A DNA stretch of 64,000 nt from Ferrimonas balearica DSM 9799 (GCF_000148645.1 NC_014541.1:2813139-2877138); one strand, 5' to 3'; shown: positions 40,614-50,397, numbered from the stretch's first letter. The notes: a model not told the origin generated them from the letters alone. Program-made: numbers and translations.

Positions 40614-42749
40614 ATGTCCCGTTCTATTATGTTGGTTCCGGTTGGTACCGGCGTCGGCCTGACTTCTGTCAGCATGGGTATGGTTCGCGCTCTGGAGCGT
40701 CAGGGCGTTAAGGTGAACTTCTTCAAACCCATCGCCCAGCAACGTCCGGGCGACATGGGTCCGGAGCGCTCTACCACCATCCTGAGCACCTCTCCGACCA
40801 TCAATCCGCCAGAGCCGATCGCCATGGAGTTTGCCGAGCGCGTGATCAGCGCTGGCGACACCGACGTGCTGCTGGAAGAGATCGTTGCTGCGGTTAAGCC
40901 GGTAGAAGCCGACACCGAAGTGATGGTGGTTGAAGGTCTGGTTCCGACCCGCACTCACCCCTTCTCCAACACCCTCAACGCCAACATCGCCAAGGCGCTG
41001 GACGCCGATATCGTGCTGGTAATCAACCCGGGTGCGGACACCGCTGCCCAGGTACAGAACCGTCTGGAAGTGGCCGTAAACAACTTCGGCGGCAAGGGCA
41101 ACAAGCGCATCCTGGGTGCCATCGTGAACAAGATTGGCGCACCGGTAGACGAGCGCGGCCGTGCCCGTCCGGACCTGTCTGAAGTGTTCGAGCACGAAGG
41201 CGTGGTACGTGGCAGCCAGGCAGAGATGTTCCAGCTGTCCGCCAACAGCCCGGTGCCGATTCTGGGTGCCATTCCCTACAACCTGGCGCTGGTCTCTCCG
41301 CGTGCCTCCGACCTGGCCAAGCACCTGGGTGCCCGCCTGGTTAACGCCGGTGATATGCACACCCGTCGCCTGCGTCGCGTCAGCTTCTGTGCCCGCTCCA
41401 TCCCCAACATGATTGGCCACCTGCAAGCCGACTCCCTGCTGGTGACCTCCGCTGACCGTGAAGACGTCGTCGTCTCCGTGTGTCTGGCAGCCATGAACGG
41501 CATGAAGCTGGGTGCCCTGCTGCTGACCGGTGGCTACGAGCTGGACGAGCGCGTTTCCCGCCTGTGTCAGCAAGCGTTCGACACTGGCCTGCCGGTACTG
41601 GTGGTAGACACCAACACCTGGCAAACCGCCCTGAACATCCAGAACTTCAACCACGAAGTGCCGCTGGATGACATGGAGCGCATCGAAGAGGTGCAGAACT
41701 TTGTTGCCTCTCACATCGATCGCAAGTTCATCGAGAGCCTGTCTGACAGCTCCACCCGTGAGCGTCGCCTGAGCCCGCCGGCCTTCCGTTACCAGCTGAC
41801 CGAGCTGGCCCGCCAGGCTGCCAAGCGCGTTGTTCTGCCGGAAGGTGACGAGCCGCGTACTGTGAAAGCGGCGGCCATCTGTGCCGAGCGTGGCATCGCC
41901 AAGTGTGTGCTGCTGGGTAACCCGGACGAGATCCGTCGCGTCGCCGAACAGCAGGGCGTGACCCTGGGTGACGGCATCGAGATCGTGAACCCGGCTGAGG
42001 TGATCGAGAACTACGTGGCGCCGATGGTGGAACTGCGTAAGAGCAAGGGCCTGACTGAAGTTGTGGCTCGCGAGCAACTGCAGGACACCGTGGTACTGGG
42101 TACCATGATGCTGGCTCAGGACGAAGTGGATGGCCTGGTTTCCGGTGCTGTGAACACCACCGCCAACACCATTCGTCCGCCGCTGCAGCTGATCAAGACC
42201 GCCCCGGGTTCCTCTCTGGTGTCCTCCGTGTTCTTTATGCTGCTGCCTGACCAGGTTCTGGTGTACGGCGACTGTGCCATCAACCCGGACCCGAACGCCG
42301 AGCAGCTGGCTGAGATCGCCATCCAGTCCGCCGACTCTGCCCAGGCCTTTGGCATCGAGCCGCGTGTTGCCATGATCTCCTACTCCACTGGCAGCTCCGG
42401 CGCCGGTGCCGACGTAGAGAAAGTGCGCGAAGCGACCCGCATCGCTCAGGAAAAACGTCCTGACCTGATGATCGATGGTCCGCTGCAGTACGACGCTGCG
42501 GTGATGCCGAATGTGGCGGCGTCCAAAGCACCGAACAGCCCGGTAGCCGGTAAAGCCACCGTGTTCGTGTTCCCTGACCTGAACACCGGTAACACCACCT
42601 ACAAAGCGGTACAGCGTTCCGCTGACCTGATCTCCATCGGTCCGATGCTGCAAGGCATGCGCAAGCCGGTGAACGATCTGTCCCGCGGCGCTCTGGTTGA
42701 AGACATCGTCTACACCATCGCGCTGACCGCGATTCAGGCTAACGCCTGA
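40614..42749 (+). CDS. pta: phosphate acetyltransferase (long form)
   Basis: Pta converts acetyl-CoA and phosphate to acetyl phosphate. This is the long enteric form of 711 aa: an N-terminal P-loop-like domain ([18 protein letters not shown]), a central DRTGG domain, and the catalytic C-terminal PTA domain ([43 protein letters not shown]). The N-terminal part carries regulation by pyruvate and NADH in E. coli. GAGGAAAG precedes the ATG. A GC-rich hairpin (about 40563-40590) lies between ackA and pta and may reduce read-through. Confidence 0.97.
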   Translation: MSRSIMLVPVGTGVGLTSVSMGMVRALERQGVKVNFFKPIAQQRPGDMGPERSTTILSTSPTINPPEPIAMEFAERVISAGDTDVLLEEIVAAVKPVEADTEVMVVEGLVPTRTHPFSNTLNANIAKALDADIVLVINPGADTAAQVQNRLEVAVNNFGGKGNKRILGAIVNKIGAPVDERGRARPDLSEVFEHEGVVRGSQAEMFQLSANSPVPILGAIPYNLALVSPRASDLAKHLGARLVNAGDMHTRRLRRVSFCARSIPNMIGHLQADSLLVTSADREDVVVSVCLAAMNGMKLGALLLTGGYELDERVSRLCQQAFDTGLPVLVVDTNTWQTALNIQNFNHEVPLDDMERIEEVQNFVASHIDRKFIESLSDSSTRERRLSPPAFRYQLTELARQAAKRVVLPEGDEPRTVKAAAICAERGIAKCVLLGNPDEIRRVAEQQGVTLGDGIEIVNPAEVIENYVAPMVELRKSKGLTEVVAREQLQDTVVLGTMMLAQDEVDGLVSGAVNTTANTIRPPLQLIKTAPGSSLVSSVFFMLLPDQVLVYGDCAINPDPNAEQLAEIAIQSADSAQAFGIEPRVAMISYSTGSSGAGADVEKVREATRIAQEKRPDLMIDGPLQYDAAVMPNVAASKAPNSPVAGKATVFVFPDLNTGNTTYKAVQRSADLISIGPMLQGMRKPVNDLSRGALVEDIVYTIALTAIQANA

Positions 42750-42761
42750 TCCCCGGTCAAC

Positions 42762-42794
42762 AAAAAAGCCCGCCATTTCGGCGGGCTTTTTTTT
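42762..42794 (+). terminator. ackA-pta terminator
   Basis: An AGCCCGCC/GGCGGGCT stem with a T8 tail. Confidence 0.88.
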
Positions 42795-42826
42795 AACCAG
42801 CATCCGACGATCGGTCAAACGGAAGC

Positions 42827-43045
42827 TGTGGATAACCCTACGGTTGTGTTGTGATCACTGAAACAATGGCATATCTGGGATGTCTGCTCAGGCTAATCCC
42901 GAAAATCGTCACTCATTGCACCATTTCTGGGCGCCTGAACGGAAACTGACGCAAAAATAACCCACCCCAAAAGCCCCCGGAAAATAGCCATTTAGTGTCA
43001 CTCAGCTGCGCTTTTAACAGGCTTTTCCACAGAATTTGTGGATAA
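42827..43045. promoter_or_regulatory. gap with two consensus DnaA boxes
   Basis: TTATCCACA (minus strand) occurs exactly at 42827-42835 and 43037-43045. A near-match TTTTCCACA on the plus strand lies at 43023-43031, facing the last one. The gap between pta and the CBS gene is otherwise non-coding and fairly AT-rich. Binding by DnaA is inferred. Confidence 0.45.
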
Positions 43046-43046
43046 C

Positions 43047-43439
43047 CTACTCCAGTCCCCTTAATACCAGATCACGGTAGCTGACCAAACCGACGATGGC
43101 CCCCGCTTCCTCCACCGGTGCCTGATTAATGGAGAAGCGTTCGAACAGCCGCGCGCAATAACGGATGTCCATCTGCGGCGAGACCGACACCACCGGTTTC
43201 GTCATCACCTCGTAGAGGTTTACTCGGTCCGCCGCCCGGTCCCGCGCCACCACCTGCTTACCGATGTCCGACAGCAACACCAGACCATACTCATCGTGGC
43301 TATCCCGCTTGTTGATGATCAGCGCGTCCGCGCCCGCTTCCCGCAGCTGCCTAACCCCCTCTGCCACGGTGGCAATGCCATCCAACGCCACAAATCGATG
43401 GGTCATCACCTGCTGCACTGTTACCTTGGGCGCGCTCAT
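43047..43439 (-). CDS. CBS-domain pair protein
   Basis: A 130-aa protein made of two CBS repeats (VQQVMTHRFVALDGIATVAEG; LYEVMTKPVVSVSPQMDIRYC). Such pairs (Bateman modules) bind adenine nucleotides and control partner proteins. It overlaps the PII-like gene by 4 nt and is the last gene of a four-gene unit with two DUF1538 membrane proteins. A role as a cytoplasmic nucleotide sensor for that transporter is inference. Confidence 0.85.
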   Translation of the reverse strand: MSAPKVTVQQVMTHRFVALDGIATVAEGVRQLREAGADALIINKRDSHDEYGLVLLSDIGKQVVARDRAADRVNLYEVMTKPVVSVSPQMDIRYCARLFERFSINQAPVEEAGAIVGLVSYRDLVLRGLE

Positions 43440-43786
43440 AGTTTGTCCTCCAGTTTGTCGCTCAAGCTCTCTATCTGATGGGCCACCCCAACCACATCTT
43501 CCACATCCAGCTGCAGGGCGATGCCGGTGCCCGGTGTATGGTCAAACTCCCCCACCCGGGAGATGGTTTCCAGAATGTGGCGGGCCAGATGCTCCTCAAC
43601 CACGAACAGCAGCACATCCCGCTGCAGCTCCAGGTTCAGGCCAAAGAAGGTTTTGCGGGGTTTCAGCCCTTCCCCCCGGGCATTGTTGATCAGGGTAACG
43701 CCGGTCGCCCCGGCCTCCCGGGCAGCGTCCACCAGCTTTTGTGACTCGCGGTCATCCACAAAGGCCACGATCAATTTAAAACGCAT
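43436..43786 (-). CDS. PII-like signalling protein
   Basis: A 116-aa protein with the ferredoxin-like pattern of the PII superfamily (MRFKLIVAFVDDRESQKLVDAAREAGATGVTLINN then KTFFGLNLELQRDVLLFVVEE). It lacks the T-loop uridylylation tyrosine of GlnB/GlnK. DUF1538 proteins in other bacteria are often linked or fused to this type of domain. It begins 3 nt after the upstream DUF1538 gene and overlaps the CBS gene by 4 nt. It likely reports a small-molecule signal to the membrane pair. Confidence 0.8.
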   Translation of the reverse strand: MRFKLIVAFVDDRESQKLVDAAREAGATGVTLINNARGEGLKPRKTFFGLNLELQRDVLLFVVEEHLARHILETISRVGEFDHTPGTGIALQLDVEDVVGVAHQIESLSDKLEDKL

Positions 43787-43789
43787 GGG

Positions 43790-44548
43790 TCACCTCGTCC
43801 TTTGATTACGTTGGTGAAGCCAGAGGGTGAGCTGGGCATAACCCATCACCGTGATAATAGGGAACAAACTGGCAAAAGCGATCAGCCCGAAGCCGTCCAG
43901 CAGAGGGCTGCGGCCGGGAATGGCGCTGGCCAGGCCGAGGCCCAGTGCCGCCACCAGTGGCACCGTGACCGTTGAGGTGGTGACGCCACCCGAGTCATAA
44001 GCCAGCGGGATGATCATCTGTGGGGCAAATCGGGTCTGCACCACCACCACAAGATACCCCCCCAGGATGTACCAGTGCAGCGGGTCGCCCACGACGATGC
44101 GATAGCTGCCCAGCGCAATGCCGAGCGCCACCCCCAGTGCAACGGCGATGCGCAGCCCCCATGGGTGGATGGCATTACCACTGACTTCGCTGGCTTTCAT
44201 CGCCACGGCAATCAGTGAGGGCTCGGCAATGGTGGTGGCAAACCCCACCGCAAAAGCAAACAGGTAGACCCAGTAATAATGCCACCAGGCCCCATTACCG
44301 GGCAGAAACTCCGGCGCCGTTAACTGCGCGGCCATCAGTTCGCCGAGAGGAAACAGCGCCTGTTCCAGCCCCACCAGAAACAGCGCCAGACCGAGGATGA
44401 CGCACCCCAGCCCCAACAGCAGAGGACGCCATTGGCTGATACGCTGGCGCAGAACGCCCAGCTGAAACCCAAACAGCACCGCAACGATGGGCACCACATC
44501 GCCCAGGGTATCCACCAGGGTTTGCCAGAGTGCGGTTAACCAATCCAT
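43790..44548 (-). CDS. DUF1538 membrane protein, second copy
   Basis: A 252-aa protein with about seven membrane helices. The family hallmark [24 protein letters not shown] lies near residue 190 and [18 protein letters not shown] near residue 105. It overlaps the upstream DUF1538 gene by 13 nt. From memory, a DUF1538 pair (UmpAB of Halomonas) was reported to act as a two-component Na+/H+ antiporter. The same function here is a hypothesis. Confidence 0.85.
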   Translation of the reverse strand: MDWLTALWQTLVDTLGDVVPIVAVLFGFQLGVLRQRISQWRPLLLGLGCVILGLALFLVGLEQALFPLGELMAAQLTAPEFLPGNGAWWHYYWVYLFAFAVGFATTIAEPSLIAVAMKASEVSGNAIHPWGLRIAVALGVALGIALGSYRIVVGDPLHWYILGGYLVVVVQTRFAPQMIIPLAYDSGGVTTSTVTVPLVAALGLGLASAIPGRSPLLDGFGLIAFASLFPIITVMGYAQLTLWLHQRNQRTR

Positions 44549-45276
44549 GGACGCAGAATCCCAAAGGCCAGAACAAAGATGATGGGCAGCAGAGACGCGA
44601 AGGCGATCAGGCCAAAGCCATCCAGCAGCGGATTGCGCCCCTCCAGACTGGTGGCCAGGCCCACACCCAGTGCGGTCACCAGTGGGACGGTAATGGTGGA
44701 GGTGGTGACACCACCCGAGTCGTAGGCGATCCCGATGATGTCAGCCGGCGCAAAGAGGGTCAGCACCATCACCAGCAGGTATCCGCCGATGATGATGCGA
44801 TGCAGCGGCCACCCCAGCAGGATGCGCAGCACCCCCAACAGGATGGCGATCCCGACCGAGAGGGCGACGGTGAGCCGGAGATGGTCGGCGTATTCGGCCT
44901 GAGCGTCAGGCGCCAGCGCAATAATGCCTGCCTCAGCAGCCACCTCTGCCGCTTCTTCTGATACCGCGATCAATGCCGGTTCCGCCACCGTGGTACCAAA
45001 CCCCAGCAGAAAGGCAAAGCTCAGCAACCAGAACAGCGAGCCTCGCCGGGCGAATGCCCTGGCCAGTGACTCTCCAAGGGGGAACAGCGCCAGCTCGAGG
45101 CCGTAAACGAACAGAGTGAGGCCCGCCACTACCAGCGCAAGACCAATCAGTATGGTGTCCAGACGGGGCAGCGGCTGCCCCAACACCACCAGTTGAAAAA
45201 AGCCGACCACCAACACAATCGGCAGCAGATCCCGGACACTGCCCAGCAAGGTTCTCAATACCCGTGTTAATTCCAC
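44536..45276 (-). CDS. DUF1538 membrane protein, first copy
   Basis: A 246-aa paralogue of the neighbouring protein, with [20 protein letters not shown] and [25 protein letters not shown]. The two copies presumably form a heteromeric carrier. The start codon is GTG. It is the first gene of the DUF1538-DUF1538-PII-CBS unit, and an exact FNR box is centred about 69 nt upstream, suggesting oxygen-responsive expression. Confidence 0.85.
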   Translation of the reverse strand: MELTRVLRTLLGSVRDLLPIVLVVGFFQLVVLGQPLPRLDTILIGLALVVAGLTLFVYGLELALFPLGESLARAFARRGSLFWLLSFAFLLGFGTTVAEPALIAVSEEAAEVAAEAGIIALAPDAQAEYADHLRLTVALSVGIAILLGVLRILLGWPLHRIIIGGYLLVMVLTLFAPADIIGIAYDSGGVTTSTITVPLVTALGVGLATSLEGRNPLLDGFGLIAFASLLPIIFVLAFGILRPWIG

Positions 45277-45310
45277 TTCCCTGCCCTACCCTGATCTGCA
45301 ATACCACCAG

Positions 45311-45328
45311 TTAATCACATTTGATTAA
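45311..45328. promoter_or_regulatory. inverted repeat next to the FNR box
   Basis: TTAATC-N6-GATTAA is a perfect 6-bp dyad, 10 bp from the FNR box. It could be part of a promoter or a second regulator site. Confidence 0.4.
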
Positions 45329-45337
45329 CACTTCCGC

Positions 45338-45351
45338 TTGATCACGATCAA
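45338..45351. promoter_or_regulatory. exact FNR box
   Basis: TTGATCACGATCAA fits TTGAT-N4-ATCAA at every position. It lies between the DUF1538 operon and the divergent small lipoprotein gene and could control either. Confidence 0.7.
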
Positions 45352-45422
45352 GCCAATGCGATCCCTCAACTTGTGGACGCCTCTGCCGATACGCCGTTCA
45401 AAGCCCGATAAAGCGACAAACC

Positions 45423-45854
45423 ATGATAAAAACGATCGCACTCGCCGTGTTGGCGGCCTCCCTGATCAGCGGCTGCAATCCCCGCCACGACGCTCAGCGG
45501 CCAGAGAACGTGGCGTTGACGTTCTTTGATGCTCTGTACAACCAGAATGATGCGCAAACCGCCATGACACTGGTGGCAGACGACTTAAGAGAGGTCATGG
45601 GCCACTACCGCATCGCCAGCCAGATCCAGCGCAATATGGTGGGGCTGCCGCTGGATGAAGCGGAGTTGGAAGTGGCGGAGGTGGATATCGACTTTTTCCG
45701 TCGCAACAGCGATCAGGTGGAGGTGCTGGTGCGCTTCAGTGGTCACAGCGGCCATCGCCTGATCCGCGATGACCGCCTAGTGCGGCTGGAGCGCCGCGGC
45801 GAGCAGTGGGTCATTACCCGCATCTACAGCGACAAGTTCAAAACCAACGGCTGA
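45423..45854 (+). CDS. small lipoprotein, NTF2-like
   Basis: A 143-aa hypothetical lipoprotein (lipobox LISGC; Asn at +2). After the linker, the pattern NVALTFFDALYNQNDAQTAMTLVADDLREVM and a C-terminal strand set ending VRLERRGEQWVITRIYSDKF resemble NTF2/DUF4878-like folds seen in secreted proteins. No function is known. Its stop codon lies one base from the stop of the convergent ggt gene, with no room for a separate terminator. Confidence 0.7.
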   Translation: MIKTIALAVLAASLISGCNPRHDAQRPENVALTFFDALYNQNDAQTAMTLVADDLREVMGHYRIASQIQRNMVGLPLDEAELEVAEVDIDFFRRNSDQVEVLVRFSGHSGHRLIRDDRLVRLERRGEQWVITRIYSDKFKTNG

Positions 45855-45855
45855 T

Positions 45856-47577
45856 TCAGCCGCCGCTGGCGATCCCTTCCCGACGCGGATCTGCGGCCCC
45901 CACCCAACCGGTGGGGGTCTTTTGGATCACCTGCACCCCACTGTTGAGCGGTACCTGCTTCACCCGGTAACCACGAGCCTCAAGCGCCGGGACAACCTGG
46001 TCCCACGCCTGCCCGGCCTCCAGCGCAAGGTAATCATTGCGATGACTGACCCGGGGCAGCGCCATCGCTTCAGCCAGCGGCATCTGCCAGTCCAGAATGG
46101 CCATGGTGGTTTGCGCCACATAACTGATGATGCGGCTGCCGCCGGGGGAACCGATGGCCAGTACCGGGTGCCCTTGCGGCCCCATAACGATGGTGGGCGC
46201 CATTGAGGAGCGGGGGCGCTTACCCGCTTCCACCCGGTTGGCGGCGGGTTGCCCTGCGGGCCCGGGGTGTCGTGAGAAGTCGGTCAGCTGATTATTCAAC
46301 AAAAAGCCACCGCTCATTACGCTGGAGCCAAACCCCATCTCGATGCTGCTGGTCAGGCTGAGCAGGTTGCCCTCCCGGTCCGCCATCACCATATGACTGG
46401 TAGAGGGCAGCGCCTCGGTGGCATCGGGGCCCGGCATCGGCGCAAACGTTCCGGCACTGGCACTGCCGCCATCCCGCTGCGGTGGCATTAAGGCCCGGCG
46501 CTGGGCCAGATAGGCGGGATCCAACAGCCCCTCCACCGGGACCGCAACAAAGTCACTGTCCGCCAGGTAATGATTGCGGTCAGCGTAAGCCAACCGGGAA
46601 GCCTGAGCAAAGCGATGAATAAACTCGATGCCATTCGGTGCCATGCTGGCCACATTGTCCACCGCCAACAGGCCGAGGATCTGCCCCACCGTTACGGCCC
46701 CCGAGCTGGGCGGCCCCATGCCACACACCTCAAATTGGCGATAGGGCACACATACCGGTGCCCGCCACTGGGGTCGGTAATCGGCCAGATCCGCCAGGCT
46801 GAGTCCGCCCGGATGACTGGCATCCCGGTTAATGGCGGCCACCATCGCCTCGGCCACCGGGCCACGGTAGAAGCCGTCCGGCCCCTGGGCGGCGACCCGG
46901 CGCAGGGTGGTGGCCAGCTCCGGGTTCAGCAGGCGGGTTCCCGCCGTCAGCGGTTTCCCCCCCGGATAGAAATAGTCCCGTGCCGGACCCGGACGCAGTA
47001 ACCCCGGATTGAGTTGCCGTGCCAGCAAAGCGGCCAGCCGGGGCGACACCTCAAAGCCCTGCTCTGCCAGGGTAATGGCGGGCTGCAACAGTCGGGCCCA
47101 GGGCAACTTGCCATAACGCTGGTGCGCCTCATACAGGGCGGCAACCACGCCGGGCACCCCGACTGAGCGCCCCCCGACCACCGCATCCATAAAACCGGCG
47201 GGGTGACCGTCCTTATCCAGAAACAGATTTGGGTGTGCCGACGCCGGCGCCGTTTCACGGCCATCCAGCGTCACCAGCTTGCCAGCCTCGTTATCCCAGA
47301 ACACCATAAATAATCCGCCGCCAATGCCCGAGGATTGCGGCTCGGTCAGGGTCAAGACCATCTGGGCGGCAATGGCGGCGTCGACGGCACTGCCCCCCTC
47401 GGCGAGTACGGCACGGGCCGCTTCGGTGGCATGGGGATTGGCGGTGGCGGCCATATAGTGGGCGGCGGTGACTTCGGGGCGACTGAGGAATCCCGTAGGC
47501 GCTTCAGGCTCGGCCGCGCCCCAGGCGGGCAAAACCAGGGACAGACAGCACAAACTCAGGGACAGCAGGGTTCTCAT
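45856..47577 (-). CDS. ggt: gamma-glutamyltransferase (glutathione hydrolase)
   Basis: Periplasmic enzyme that cleaves gamma-glutamyl bonds of glutathione and related peptides. The 573-aa precursor has a signal peptide (MRTLLSLSLCCLSLVLPAWGA) and must self-cleave before the catalytic Thr in LPSTSHMVMADREGN (about residue 393) to give two subunits. The downstream motif GSPGGSRIISYV matches the oxyanion-site loop. AAAGGAG precedes the chosen ATG; an upstream in-frame extension is not needed. Confidence 0.95.
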   Translation of the reverse strand: MRTLLSLSLCCLSLVLPAWGAAEPEAPTGFLSRPEVTAAHYMAATANPHATEAARAVLAEGGSAVDAAIAAQMVLTLTEPQSSGIGGGLFMVFWDNEAGKLVTLDGRETAPASAHPNLFLDKDGHPAGFMDAVVGGRSVGVPGVVAALYEAHQRYGKLPWARLLQPAITLAEQGFEVSPRLAALLARQLNPGLLRPGPARDYFYPGGKPLTAGTRLLNPELATTLRRVAAQGPDGFYRGPVAEAMVAAINRDASHPGGLSLADLADYRPQWRAPVCVPYRQFEVCGMGPPSSGAVTVGQILGLLAVDNVASMAPNGIEFIHRFAQASRLAYADRNHYLADSDFVAVPVEGLLDPAYLAQRRALMPPQRDGGSASAGTFAPMPGPDATEALPSTSHMVMADREGNLLSLTSSIEMGFGSSVMSGGFLLNNQLTDFSRHPGPAGQPAANRVEAGKRPRSSMAPTIVMGPQGHPVLAIGSPGGSRIISYVAQTTMAILDWQMPLAEAMALPRVSHRNDYLALEAGQAWDQVVPALEARGYRVKQVPLNSGVQVIQKTPTGWVGAADPRREGIASGG

Positions 47578-47682
47578 CAGGCACTCCTTTGGCACGAGGG
47601 CACTCAGTGTCCCCAAGGCTGAACCGCTTGTAAACCCCGCAGGCAGAACGCATTTCCTGTCACAGGTGAGTCAACAGACAAC

Positions 47683-47714
47683 AAAAAACCGCGGCCATAC
47701 TGACCGCGGTTTTT
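47683..47714 (-). terminator. terminator of the small acidic ORF
   Basis: An AAACCGCGGC...ACCGCGGTTT-type hairpin with T-runs on both sides. On the minus strand it begins 19 nt after the stop at 47733. Confidence 0.8.
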
Positions 47715-47732
47715 CGTTTGAGACGGTTGGGC

Positions 47733-47831
47733 TCAGTCGAGGTAGGCGTCCTCGTCCAGATCGACCGGCAACTCGTCGGCGACTTCATCCTGAAGTTGAT
47801 AGTAAGCGTCCTGATAATCTTGCACTTCCAT
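47733..47831 (-). CDS. 32-residue acidic small protein
   Basis: A short frame starting MEVQDYQDAYYQLQDEVADE and ending DLDEDAYLD. Eleven of its 32 residues are Asp or Glu, with no Lys or Arg. GAGG lies 8 nt before the ATG and a strong terminator follows directly, so the unit looks like a genuine short gene. I do not recognise a family. An alternative is a small regulatory RNA ending at the same terminator. Confidence 0.5.
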   Translation of the reverse strand: MEVQDYQDAYYQLQDEVADELPVDLDEDAYLD

Positions 47832-48140
47832 CCACTTGCCTCGCTGTTGGTGGGGATCTCTGCCCGTTGCAGACACGCAAAGTGTACCACCCGGCCACAG
47901 CAAAAGCCATTAAGTGCTTGTTTTCATTGATTTATTGTATTTTTACGAACAATTCTTTCCAAGTGGCTGATTCTTTCCTGCCCGATACGGACTTTGACCT
48001 CAAAATTACGAAAGTGAACAACAAAGCGGCAGCGGGTTATGCCCACGGGTTACCAAAAAACGCCGGTTGCGCCCCATCGTTCTAAACGCGGCAGAATGAA
48101 TGACGTAGATTCAGATGAACGCCCTGATATGGAGCTGGCC

Positions 48141-48362
48141 ATGAATACCATCGTCGAGTTCGAGGCAGCACAACTGGAGCAGTTACTGGAGTCCGACCCG
48201 TTGGGGGCCCGGATGTTTATGGACAATATGCAGATCCCACTGGATGTGCAGGACAGCATTCTTAGTGAGGTGGGAAAACTGCGCCGCCGCGACCGAACCG
48301 CATTGGCGCAGGTTATAGAGCAGCATGGCCTGAGCCAGCGCCCGGAGCGGTTTACTCGCTGA
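48141..48362 (+). CDS. hypothetical 73-aa protein
   Basis: A small soluble, helical protein (MNTIVEFEAAQLEQLLESDP ... RRRDRTALAQVIEQHGLSQRPERFTR). I chose the ATG at 48141 because GGAG lies 7 nt upstream. An in-frame ATG at 48096 would add 15 residues but lacks an SD. Its last 11 bases overlap the 3' end of the convergent methyltransferase gene. No function recognised. Confidence 0.55.
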   Translation: MNTIVEFEAAQLEQLLESDPLGARMFMDNMQIPLDVQDSILSEVGKLRRRDRTALAQVIEQHGLSQRPERFTR

Positions 48363-49260
48363 GGCGTTGGTAGCGCAACACCTTCAGCCCCTTATCCGGA
48401 TTCTGCTCCGGGAAGCTGGCGGGGTTGGCCAGCCGCTCCACAAAGGTGAGCTCCGGGGCACACTCTGCCACCTGCTGTTGCAGGTAGGCCAGGCTGAGCT
48501 CCGGCGCATTGAGGCACAGCAACGCTTCTCCCCCCGGCGCGACCAGATCAGCCAAGCGACGCAACAAGCGCGGGTAGTCTTTGGTGGCGATAAAGCTGCC
48601 CTGCTGGAAGCTGGGCGGGTCCACAATGACCAGATCATAGGGCCCCAGTTTTTTCAGCTTGCCGAAGGTTTTAAACAGATCATGGGCGAGATAACGCACC
48701 CCCTCCCCCAGGCCATTGCGGGCGTGGTTGCGCTTGCCCTGGGACAGGGATGGCGCGCTCATATCGAGATTCACCACCGACGCCGCACCACCGGCCTTGG
48801 CGGCCACCGAAAACCCACAGGTGTAGGCAAACAGGTTGAGCACCCGCTTGTCTGCGCTGTGCTCCCGTACCCATTGCCGTCCTGCGGCCATATCGAGGAA
48901 TAGGCCGTGGTTCTGTCCCTTCATCAGGGTAACCTCGAAGTCGAGCCCGGCCTCGGTAATCCAGTGGCTTAGCGGCAACGAGCCACTGAGCAGCTCCGTG
49001 TTTGCCGGGCTGACTGAGCGGTCTTGCCACACCAGCGTCAGCGGCGCCTCGCTGACCGATTGCCACCATTGCGCCACCTGCTGGCGCAGGGCGGTAACCT
49101 GCTCATCGCTTAAGGGGCCAAACTGGGTCAGCAGCAGCGCCGGTGGCAGGTAGTCCAGAGTCAGGGTTTCCAGCCCTGGAAAACAGTGGCCGCGGCCGTG
49201 AAACAGGCGCTGGGCTACCGGGTCCGGACAGGCCCCCGGCAAGTGTTGCAGCAGATTCAT
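48352..49260 (-). CDS. RlmI-like class I SAM-dependent methyltransferase
   Basis: A 302-aa methyltransferase with motif I in VLNLFAYTCGFSVAA, an acidic loop in VVNLDMSAPSLSQG, and motif IV DPPSF (about residue 213), as in RlmI/RlmL-type rRNA cytosine and guanine methyltransferases. It lacks the PUA domain of RlmI and ends at the Rossmann core, so the exact RNA target cannot be named. Its start overlaps the stop of the upstream transporter gene by 4 nt (ATGA). Confidence 0.82.
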   Translation of the reverse strand: MNLLQHLPGACPDPVAQRLFHGRGHCFPGLETLTLDYLPPALLLTQFGPLSDEQVTALRQQVAQWWQSVSEAPLTLVWQDRSVSPANTELLSGSLPLSHWITEAGLDFEVTLMKGQNHGLFLDMAAGRQWVREHSADKRVLNLFAYTCGFSVAAKAGGAASVVNLDMSAPSLSQGKRNHARNGLGEGVRYLAHDLFKTFGKLKKLGPYDLVIVDPPSFQQGSFIATKDYPRLLRRLADLVAPGGEALLCLNAPELSLAYLQQQVAECAPELTFVERLANPASFPEQNPDKGLKVLRYQRLSE

Positions 49261-50345
49261 GAATCGGACTCTCGCGCTTCACCATCGGCCTGGGCCACCA
49301 TGGGCTGGCTCACCACTTGCGGGTCACCCTCCAGCAGCACCGCGGCCCAACGTCCCCCTTGTGACGATTCCAGCGCAATCTTGACGATCATGGTCAGCGG
49401 CACCGACAGCAACATGCCCACAGAGCCGAGCAACCAGCCCCAGAAGATCAAGCTGAGGAACACCACCAGCGTCGACAGTCCCAGGCTGCGGCCCATCATC
49501 CGGGGCTCCACCAGGTTGCCCATCACCATGTTTACGGCCACGTAGAGACCAGCAACCCCGGCAGCGGGGCCCACACCGAGCTGGATCAGCGCCAGCGCTA
49601 CCGGCGGAATGGCGGCAATGATGGAACCGATATTGGGGATGTAGTTAAACAGGAACGCCACCAACCCCCACAGCAGGAAGTAATCCACACCGATCAGGTA
49701 CAGGCCGAGGCCACAGATGATGCCGGTGCCCAGGCTGACCACGGTTTTGATCGCCAGGTAGCGGTTCACTGACTCGAGGAAACGGTCAATCTGCTTCAGG
49801 CGCATCTGCGGGTCGTCCAGAGCGTAGTGCAGTTTGCGATTGAGGCCGGCGCTTTCGAACAGCATAAACACCACCGTCAGCACAATCAGCAGCATGTTGG
49901 TCATCAGACCGCCAAGGCTGGAGACGATGTTGGTGGCCACACTCATCAGACGACCGGGATCAAACTGTTCCTTGAGTTGATCCGTAGAGATGTTGAACTG
50001 ATTGGCTTTTTCCAGCACAACACCGAAAGCCTCAGTCAACTGCGCTCTATACTCAGGCAGTTGGCGGGTGAAGTCGTTGATGGAGCTGCCCACCAGAGTG
50101 GCAATCCAGGTGCCCGCCAGAATCACAAAGGCCATCACCGCAAAGATGGCCACCGAGCGTGGCAGTTTGAGTCGCATCAGACCGCGCACCAGCGGACTGC
50201 AGATGATGGCGATAAACAGCGCCAGCAGGAACGGCACGACAATGGCACTGGCCGATTTAATTCCGGCCAGCACCACCATGGTGGCGGCCAGAAAGACGGC
50301 GGTGCGCAAAGCGACGGAGCCTTGATTCAATGAAGCGGGTGACAT
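49257..50345 (-). CDS. AI-2E family transporter (PerM/YdiK type)
   Basis: A 362-aa membrane protein with seven to eight helices. Hallmarks are the N-terminal [21 protein letters not shown], the central [18 protein letters not shown] and the late [32 protein letters not shown]. Members range from TqsA, implicated in AI-2 export, to sodium-proton antiporter-like proteins; the substrate is not readable. I chose the start MSPASLNQG with AGGA upstream. It is likely co-transcribed with the methyltransferase. Confidence 0.85.
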   Translation of the reverse strand: MSPASLNQGSVALRTAVFLAATMVVLAGIKSASAIVVPFLLALFIAIICSPLVRGLMRLKLPRSVAIFAVMAFVILAGTWIATLVGSSINDFTRQLPEYRAQLTEAFGVVLEKANQFNISTDQLKEQFDPGRLMSVATNIVSSLGGLMTNMLLIVLTVVFMLFESAGLNRKLHYALDDPQMRLKQIDRFLESVNRYLAIKTVVSLGTGIICGLGLYLIGVDYFLLWGLVAFLFNYIPNIGSIIAAIPPVALALIQLGVGPAAGVAGLYVAVNMVMGNLVEPRMMGRSLGLSTLVVFLSLIFWGWLLGSVGMLLSVPLTMIVKIALESSQGGRWAAVLLEGDPQVVSQPMVAQADGEARESDS

Positions 50346-50397
50346 TACTGTGGTCCTATTATCCAAAAATGCTCTTCCACGGAGGAATGGAGTCATT

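Noticed and set aside
39345-42818. 1157-codon open frame antisense to both ackA and pta
   Set aside because: It spans two well-conserved genes on the opposite strand. Its translation is rich in His, Gly, Val and Gln with no recognisable domain, as expected from the complementary strand of highly expressed, GC-biased genes.
47468-48085. 205-codon frame crossing the ggt upstream region
   Set aside because: It overlaps the ggt N-terminus on the other strand and runs through the terminator and the small acidic ORF; no domain or SD.
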